Source of the DNA: Nageia nagi
Taxonomy: Eukaryota > Pinophyta
Length of the DNA stretch: 64,000 bases
Reading direction: 5' to 3'
Assembly: GCA_050084985.1 (NCBI GenBank)
Contig: JBITNC010000002.1
Coordinates: 15,624,001-15,688,000 of the forward strand
The first letter of the stretch is position 1; each line of letters opens with the position of its first letter. The translations under genes were made by a program, and so were the position numbers. Positions 56,801-64,000 of the stretch are shown one piece after another. Under the pieces are notes generated by a model. It did not search any database. It was not told the origin of the DNA and saw only the letters and a list, made by a program, of their open reading frames with translations.

Positions 56801-58519
56801 AAAATGATCCGATTCCCAATTAATCAGAATCCTCCAGACAAACAATTCTGATAACAATAAAATTCAATCAATAAAGCAAGCAAAGAGAAGATCCATGCAT
56901 TTTTTTTAATTAAACAAAAAAGCAACCTACTTTCATTCAAGTACATAAAAAACAAAAGCCATCATTAGAGAAGGAGAAAAACACTGATTAATTTAGGTAA
57001 GGACAAGAGTGTTTCAACAGACAACTATTGTCTAGAAGAGAACCTAAATAGATTTATTCAAAAGTAATATCCTCAATTCTGGGAAGAAGAGAACGTTGAA
57101 GAACTACATATTCGGAGATAAATGAATAGGAAGTGAACTATTAAGTTCATGTTATGGTAATTATTAGTACATGTTAAAATTTGTAAATAAAGAATGATAC
57201 AGAAAGAAAATTAGCAATAAGGGTAGCAGCACTACAAGCTGTAGAAGATGGAACTAAGAGAATGCAACTACAAAAAATGAGATTTGTGAACAGCCTCGAT
57301 TAAACTCCATCCTTGCATGTGTGGGTAAATATAGGGAATCTTTGACTTTATTTGAAAAATCCATAAACAAATACCAAGCAAACTGATTACTACTGGACAT
57401 GAACTCTGGGAAAAAAAAAAGAAACAATGAAGAGGACAAAATCAAACAATATGTAATATAACATGGGCCGGTTCTTGGGCCGGACCAAGGGTCAGACCAT
57501 GGGCCGATCCTTGGTAAAGAAAAAGATATTATTCTTACATCTTGAAGGGAAAACAACCAATATTGTTGACAAATTTGTTAAGAGTGACTGATTTGTGATG
57601 CATACACTTCATTTGAACAATCCACAAAAAAATACTGAAGGCAAACTAATTACTACTGCAAATCAACTCTGGGATAAAAGTTAAACAATCAAGAGGAAAA
57701 AATCGAATAATCTGTAATATAACACACTACAGATTAGAGACATTAACAAATATACGAGATTATTCTTACATCTAGGAGGGAAAACCACCAATATTGTTGA
57801 CAAATCTGGCTTGAGTGACTGATTTGTGATGCATACACTTCTTGCTACTTTGCAAGGTATCTTGCACTGTGGCATCTGTTTAATCCTCACTGGGGTATCT
57901 TTAATGAAAAGCATAGAAGGTTTTAGTGATCCTGGTAATTGTTTTTCTTTTGACTCGGTTTCATTGAGTCTTGATATGGAAACTGATGATGACAAGTCAG
58001 ACTGTAATCGAATGGAGGAGTTGAAAACCAGCTTATCGCTAAACAAATATTGACCAGATGCTGTCTGAACTCCCTTGTATTTCCTACTTTCCTGCAGATA
58101 GACAATTTAGTGAGAAATAAAAATGATGGCATAGAATATATAAACAAGCCTATGTTCATTTATTTGCCAATACTGTATTCTGAAGTCATACTCTTTCACC
58201 CGTTTCAACCTTAAAAACTTATAAGCAAACACCATTGAACGATACTAGAACATAGCTAGGTTTCCATATTGAGCACCCCCACATCTATCTTGCAAAATGA
58301 CAAAACTGAGATAATTTTTATGTGGCAGACATCTGTTACTTCTATACCAGAAGCATGCCAAAAGACGAGCTTCAGAACTGATAGAAAGGATCCAAATATT
58401 AAAATCAACAAACTAAGGACAAGGAAACAAAAGCAGATAAAACATGCATTCCAGAAATTTTCCTGGAAGTTTTATTGTACCTTACCAACAAGTAATCCCG
58501 TCACTGGCATGCGAAGCAC
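53824..58519 (-). CDS. Rab escort protein (REP), C-terminal half, six exons
   Basis: Exons on the minus strand: 58519-58481, 58091-57770, 56215-56140, 54631-54442, 54245-54156, 53928-53824. They join in phase with GT-AG introns to 273 codons ending in TGA. The protein reads 'VLRMPVTGLLVGKESRKYKG', 'CITNQSLKPDLSTILVVFPP', 'ALQLGSNTSVCPKGM', 'NGRKPTLLWYTFFVQKLTE', 'GPITKCCMPDETLDYRRL', 'MFQNMFGTDELFARTESED'. This is the GDI/REP family, and the Pro-Thr-Leu-Leu-Trp and Met-Pro-Asp blocks and the acidic tail fit REP rather than GDI. REP presents new Rab GTPases to geranylgeranyl transferase in the cytosol. The FAD-like N-terminal half is not visible up to 64000, so the next intron is over 5 kb or the upstream exons are lost. 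Confidence 0.8.
54068..54125 (-). repeat. Duplicated exon end and donor, REP exon five
   Basis: Minus-strand TATAGGAGGCTTGTGATG...CCAATGGTAGTTG repeats the last part of the exon at 54245-54156 (TATAGGAGACTTGTAACG...CAAAGGTAATT) just downstream, including a GT donor. The copy is diverged and its splicing is uncertain. Confidence 0.6.
57539..57608 (-). repeat. Duplicated exon end and donor, REP exon two
   Basis: Repeats the last 70 bp of the exon at 58091-57770 with its GTAAGAAT donor. The copy stays open ('CITNQSLLTNLSTILVVFPS'). The neighbouring intron is duplicated too (57330-57530 against 57610-57764). Confidence 0.75.
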
Positions 58520-60508
58520 CTGCAAAGAAAATATCTTATCAGAAGCTGAATTACAAATATTTCAACTGAACAGAAACAGAAGTATGCAAACTTTACCATA
58601 GCTACTCTGAAACCCTCAGAACATACTGAAACTGACACAGTGCCAAAAACAACCAACAACAAAGCTAAAAGAAGCACAACATATACAAAGAGGAAATGAT
58701 GAGCCATTTCAGGCGACTGCATATAAAAGGGAAGAAGAAACTTGAGCCACTTCTGTTTTGGATGATGTTGTGTTATGGTACAACCGGATATGAAGGACTA
58801 CCCGCTCCACATGATAACGTTTAGCTGAAATATGCTCAACTAGTGAAATTCAGCACCTGTTTGGAGAATTCCACGGAACTTATTACTACTGTTATCCTGA
58901 GATGATATGCTCCAAAAAACTGGTTCTTTTTCTGTCATATTTGTTACTCTAGCAAAATATTTTGAAAGGACATTGTTGAAGAACAAGCTTGACTTGTGTT
59001 TATGGGTCATGTGTTTAGTGACACATTAATAAATACATTTATTAATACTACAACCAAAAGCTTAATTCTTATTGATTGTATATACGTACAGATGGATCAT
59101 TGTATTAATAATTAACCGGTTGAAATCAAAATATATTCTTGTGTAATCTAACGATTATGTAGTAGCCCTAAATATGAAATTATCAAACACTTGCTGAAAA
59201 ATAGTTATATTTTCTTCCACAAACCCTAAGTTATATAACAAAAATCAAATCTGAAACTTGTCATTGAAATTGCCACAAAAAATGAACACAATAAACCTCT
59301 AAATGGCGGAACTGGCTACACAAATATTATTAAAAATATGCTGCAAATAGAAATCAATTGTTCGGCCCAAATACATCTCAAATCCTCCACAAAATGGTGT
59401 GAAATACAAACCCTAGATTGGACATCCTTTTAAGTTTTTAACGCTTAACTGCCCACTCATATTCTTGTGCATTATTCTCTTTTATTTCATTACAATCATT
59501 GCTTTGTGTATAATTCTCTTGGTGTTCAATACTGCAATTGTATTGAACAAGTCTTCATGGTACCAAAGTTTTACAAAGAATTCATCATAAATCAATTGAA
59601 GAGCCAGGATTTTCTGCAAGGGCTTCAAATTAATTTTATAATTTTCAGATGAAAAGCACATACAGCGCAGTTGTAGAAAAGGGCATTATGAACTTGTTGT
59701 CCAAATTTCAACGCATTTCGACAGCAAGATTGAGAGATATTGCCAAAATATGATTTTTGAAAAACTACAAAAATCAAGAGATCCCTAACTAATTTTGAGA
59801 CACAAATTTGGAATCCTTGCAAAAATTTAGCCAAAGGTGTAGTTTCACATTTTTCTGGATTCTATCATCTTGCCCTTAAAATTGTTGACAAATCATAATG
59901 ATCCGTACCAGTTTGGTTGATCAGCTGACAACAGTTGAACAACTATCCATTGTTTTGACTCGTGTTAACCAACTACATTGGCCACCATGTAGTACGGAAA
60001 AATAAATTTTTGTAAACCCAATCAGCATTCCAAACTGGCCATAGCTTGCCAATTCAACAGGTAACAAGCGATTAAATTACAAAGTTGACAATATTACAAA
60101 GGTGACAATTATAGGTGGCAGAGATCATAGATTTGCATTGCAAAATCAGCACCACATGGCAAACTCTAACAGATTGATTTTGTGTTTTTTCATTATTTTT
60201 GTCGATTTTGGTGCTAACTTCCAAATGACAATCCATGAAGAGTTTCAAGGTGATACTTTTTATTGAATTTGACTAACTTTTGGGATCTACAAGTTGATGC
60301 AATTTATTTCCTAAATTCAAAAAGAAGTGCCAAACCAATGGTGTGTTCCTAATCCCTTAAAAGGAGATAAGTTTCTAGATTGGAGAGGCGAGGTGCTGCA
60401 TACCCTGATTGCTCAACACTAGCAGAATACTTTTGCTAAGATTTCTATAAAAAAAAAGGTTATAGAGTAAGATAAAGAAATAGCATGGGCCTTAATATCA
60501 ACTATGTA
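58520..60508. other. Probable large REP intron, proximal part
   Basis: No exon matching the upstream REP motifs was found on the minus strand. AT-rich, no other feature recognised. Confidence 0.45.
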
Positions 60509-60828
60509 TGTTAGGTCCCTATACATTATTATTGTTAGGTCGGCTATGGTTATTGTTATTTCCTTACATTATTATTGTTATGTCGGCTAGTGTCCTTTCA
60601 TTGTAGTGGCACCCCTTGGACTCCTATATATACTAAGGAGGTATTATCATTTGGGATGTCTATTGTTGTGTAATTGATGTGATGTAAAGGAGGTTGCCCC
60701 CTCGAAGTGGCTTATTACAAAGGAGGTTGCCCCCTCGAAGTGGCTTATTACAGATTTTATCTCTTATTCAATGTGTTGAGCTCTCTCTTTGGTGATTTTA
60801 TGTTATTTTGGGAACTTTGTTCATAACA
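60509..60828 (+). repeat. 5' LTR of element F
   Basis: TGTTAGGTCC...TTCATAACA. It has two tandem copies of AAAGGAGGTTGCCCCCTCGA plus 13 bp, an upstream imperfect repeat around TTACATTATTATTGTTA.GTCG, and a TATATATA promoter word near 60628. Confidence 0.9.
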
Positions 60829-61611
60829 TTTGGTACCAGAGCAGACGATTCTAGGGTTTCACAGCTCAAAACTAGTCATCGTGGAATTTTCGCTACCAAT
60901 TTTTTTTTTTACGAGGATTTAGATTCTGAAATTTATTGGGTTTTTAGACGACATACCGAAGAAGTTACAGTTCAAATTTCAGCTTCTACTTCGCTATATT
61001 TTTCAAGTTACACTCAGGGGAAGTTAAGGTTTGTGACTAGTCTCAAAAGCAGGTCGGAAACAGGTGTTCTAGCTAAAAAGGGTATATCTGAAGTTTTACA
61101 GCTCCAAACTAGGTGAGACCTATTGGATTGGTTAGGTTACAGATTGAAGTTTATTTGTTACAATTTTCAAGGTTTGAGAATAAACAGGTAACACAAGGCA
61201 CTTCGTACAAGTTCACTCTTCTAAAAAATCCAAAAATCAGCACATCTTGGGAAAGTTGTAGCCATTTCCTCTTGGACTATCAGAAATTGATGAAATCTAT
61301 GGCATTGAAAAGAAGACATCTGAGGCTCCCATAGGTAGAAATTTCAGACTCTAAAGGGCCAAAATTTCATATTTACATCAGTTGGAAGGTTGGACAATAG
61401 AACAGTCTCCAAATCACGATTTAAAAAGGTACAATTTATTTATTTATTTCTTTAAATTTGCATATATTTTGATTGGAAGGTCTATTTGGGATGATTCATA
61501 AGCTATTGGAAAGCAAAGAAAGAGTAGTCTTTTAGGTATAGACGTGTTTTGGCGTCTTTAAACATAGGAGCTGTCGTTACTTTGCCAGCACTGCATCCCG
61601 AGGAATTGTGG

Positions 61612-61857
61612 TCTCCTACAACGTACTCGCAGTATATCGCTTAGGCCACTATTGGATTCTCTCACATACCTTTGTGTATATAGAGAGGCCATCATGCTCA
61701 TGCACGTACATGGTATATAGAGAGGTCCTTTAGGATTCCCTCACGTACCGCGAGTATATTAGCAAGGGCCCTTTTCGAACGGTTGTGCATTAGACAGCAC
61801 TAGCACAAAATTGAGCTCCCACGTACCTTGCGTATATAGGGAGACCCCTAGAATCCT
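61612..61857 (+). repeat. Hairpin-like repeats in the leader of element F
   Basis: Five imperfect units centred on ACGTAC...GTATAT. Four of them are flanked by complementary arms: CCTA/TAGG, CTCTC/GAGAG, CCCT/AGGG and CTCCC/GGGAG. The middle unit has weak arms. Confidence 0.55.
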
Positions 61858-61974
61858 GAAACCAACCAAGTTAACCTTTTGAACATATAGGAAATTCCTA
61901 CTCCATAGTAATACTTAGTCAAAATACCACCCAAAAAAATTGCTACACCAACTAGACCTCTAGAGGGTTCATCC

Positions 61975-62850
61975 ATGACTATAGCAAAAAGTGAAGACAT
62001 ATTCTTTCGAATATCCCAAGTGGAAGAATTGGTTAAAGAGTGTGTAAAAAAGGGTGATATGGAGGAATTAAAAAGGGATTTGACAAAAGAGTTGGCGACT
62101 AAAATGGATCAATATATGGAAAAGATTTTTCAACTCATACAAAACCCAGAGGGAAAGATTCCTAAAGATGTTGATATGGCCCAGGGTAATCAGGAAAATA
62201 ATGATATTGTTCAAGGAGATAAACCCTTCATTAATAAGCCTAATTCAGGAGGATATGCTTCTACTGATGGAAGTAATCAAGCATGGTTCTCAAGGGGAAT
62301 CCAAATCCCCAAGATCGACATGAGGAAGTTTGATGGAAGGGACCCCATCACTTGGATATTTCAAATGGAGCACTTTTTTTATTTACACCAAGTACCAACA
62401 TCACAAAAAGTAACTATTGCATCCTTGTATCTAGAGCCTGAGCAGGTTGTATGGTACCAATAGCTTTGTGAACGTAAAAAGGGTTCTATTATATCTTGGT
62501 CCATTTTTACAGAGGAATTGATAGCCTATCATGAGGATGTTAAGAATAATTCCTTCTTTACTCAATTGACAAATCTAAGGCAAGAAGGTTCAATGATGGA
62601 GCACATTCAACAATTTCAAAAGTTGAGTCTTAGAGTGAAGGATATACCAGAGGATAGATTGTTGGATCTCTTTATGGGGAAACTTAAAGGATAAAATTCA
62701 ACATGAGGTGCATCTATTTGAACCAACATCCTTAGAGATGGCTTTTAGGATGGCAAGGAAGGTTGAAAGTAAAAATATGGCAATGGTTGAATATTCCACA
62801 TGGGAAGATGAGAAATTTCTACAGAAGCATCCAGAACTACTAAAATGTTG
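61975..62850 (+). pseudogene. Gag of element F, with stop and frameshift
   Basis: The ATG at 61975 opens 162 codons: a charged coiled-coil-like N-terminus ('VEELVKECVKKGDMEELKRD'), an acidic linker, then the gypsy capsid start 'IPKIDMRKFDGRDPITWIFQ' and 'HFFYLHQVPTSQKVTIASLY'. TAG at 62461-62463 stands where the family has Trp. The frame goes on with 'EDVKNNSFFTQLTNLRQEGS' and 'EHIQQFQKLSLRV', then shifts near 62690 and ends about 62850. Without a read-through it would give a truncated capsid protein, so packaging probably depends on another element's gag. Confidence 0.75.
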
Positions 62851-62879
62851 AGGACAACATTTTTTGAAGGAGAGGGGCA

Positions 62880-63199
62880 TGTTAGGTCCCTATACATTAT
62901 TATTGTTAGGTCGGCTATGGTTATTGTTATTTCCTTACATTATTATTGTTATGTCGGCTAGTGTCCTTTCATTGTAGTGGCACCCCTTGGACTCCTATAT
63001 ATACTAAGGAGGTATTATCATTTGGGATGTCTATTGTTGTGTAATTGATGTGATGTAAAGGAGGTTGCCCCCTCGAAGTGGCTTATTACAAAGGAGGTTG
63101 CCCCCTCGAAGTGGCTTATTACAGATTTTATCTCTTATTCAATGTGTTGAGCTCTCTCTTTGGTGATTTTATGTTATTTTGGGAACTTTGTTCATAACA
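62880..63199 (+). repeat. 3' LTR of element F
   Basis: Copy of 60509-60828. The polypurine tract lies two bases upstream and the target duplication ATGTA follows. Confidence 0.9.
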
Positions 63200-63204
63200 A
63201 TGTA

Positions 63205-64000
63205 CTTTAGCCAGAGTGATTCTACATTATTCAAAAGCCTTTTGTAATCTATCAATAGTCTCCTATGTTTGACATAAGCACAAAACTCCTTTGGACCATA
63301 GTTTACAATTATGGTTTTTTTGTTAGTACAGGAAAAATTTATGGCACAAAAACCAACAAATTCACCTAAAAAAGGGAATAAATAAAAAGAGAAAAAAGGC
63401 AAATTCAAGTAAAATTCGTGGTGAAAAAATGGCAAACTTGGATAAAAACGGAAAAGACAGGAAAAATAAATGGTACATTAAAAAACAAAAAACCATGTAA
63501 TTTTTTATATTTTTCTATAGAATATGCTTATCTAATTGCCATAAACAAATAAATCATTTCCATATGAACCATATCATTTACTAAGACATTCATAATTCTG
63601 AACATATAAAGAAAAGTGTACAAACATGCAATTAAACCAAAGATTAGAGATTTGTGGTATGCATTTCACCCCTATAACTGCAACAAGACAATGAACTTTT
63701 TTATTTGAGAACAGTTCATAAATTACCAACTATTATACTTGTGCATTAAAAGAACTATATTAGGCATGTTGCTAAGCCTATTATAGCTGGCAAATTACAA
63801 GAAGATTTGGAAGCATACATATGGAAGTTAATAAATATTTTCTCGATATCTTCTACTTATCCATTTAATTTCAAGTTAAACAACTATATTCCTTCCTAAT
63901 GTGATCTACTTGTATAATGAAAGCATCCATTTGTATGTCCCCTTACAGAATAATTACTCCTGTTTCTAACCATTGGTTGATTCTTTTATGCCTTCCAACC
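63205..64000. other. AT-rich flank, probable REP intron, distal part
   Basis: No exon, RNA or element recognised to the window edge. Confidence 0.45.

Larger units (their letters stand above)
60509..63199 (+). mobile_element. Gag-only LTR retrotransposon F
   Basis: 320-bp LTRs (60509-60828 and 62880-63199), identical in the text compared, with TSD ATGTA (60504-60508 and 63200-63204). Primer site TGGTACCAGAGC at 60831 and polypurine tract GAAGGAGAGGGG at 62866-62877. The internal 2.05 kb encodes only a broken gypsy-type gag. This is the structure of terminal-repeat elements with gag only, which depend on enzymes from other elements. It lies upstream of the first visible REP exon, probably within an intron. 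Confidence 0.9.

Noticed and set aside
60808-61334. Two plus-strand open stretches after the 5' LTR of element F
   Set aside because: They start in the LTR and primer site and have no gag-like motif. Gag starts at 61975.

Overview
This is plant nuclear DNA. It holds eukaryotic genes with GT-AG introns and organelle-targeted or membrane-traffic families, embedded in several layers of plant-type retrotransposons. High element density, long AT-rich spacers, a large intron carrying an inserted element and old LINEs suggest a large seed-plant genome. A gymnosperm is plausible, but the window does not prove it. Only two host genes are convincing: a single-exon mTERF-family gene (29385-30616, +) with a 2-bp frameshift, and the 3' half of a Rab escort protein (REP) gene (53824-58519, -) in six exons that join in frame.

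Layout. 1-3.3 kb: LINE endonuclease fragment, decayed PPR fragments, simple repeats. 3.7-24.8 kb: a nested stack. An old L1-type LINE (-) is split by an LTR element A (7540-22425). A in turn received a small copia-derived element C (7805-9599, TSD ATTGC) and a Ty1/copia element B (10511-20016, -). B's long leader carries PPR-like gene pieces and a tRNA-like sequence. 24.8-28.8 kb: tandem repeats and a SINE with a 15-bp TSD. 29.4-30.6 kb: mTERF. 33-38.7 kb: AT-rich spacer, a second LINE type (-), and an unidentified retroelement-like ORF set (-). 38.8-52.9 kb: a decayed Ty1/copia D (+), split by a very young Ty3/gypsy element E (40021-49269). E has 1551-bp LTRs with no difference seen by eye, a TSD of CACAT and open gag and pol frames. 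53.8-58.5 kb: REP exons. 60.5-63.2 kb: a 2.7-kb gag-only LTR element F with matching LTRs and TSD ATGTA, upstream of the first REP exon visible here and probably in an intron.

Main points for a second look. (1) E places an archaeal/plant-type RNase H with all four acidic residues between protease and reverse transcriptase, while the ordinary RNase H after RT has lost its catalytic residues. (2) B and C carry 13 copies of a hairpin repeat in the 3' untranslated region whose stem bases change in compensating pairs, which points to selection on RNA structure. A similar but weaker array lies in the leader of F. (3) E's gag and pol meet in a TAATG stop-start overlap, with a zinc-knuckle-like motif at the start of pol. 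(4) E's LTR contains five TGACGTCA palindromes. (5) The REP gene has two separate tandem duplications that each copy an exon's 3' end plus its splice donor.

Limits: all identities come from reading translations and motifs by eye. No search, alignment or dating was run. LTR differences are counts seen by eye.
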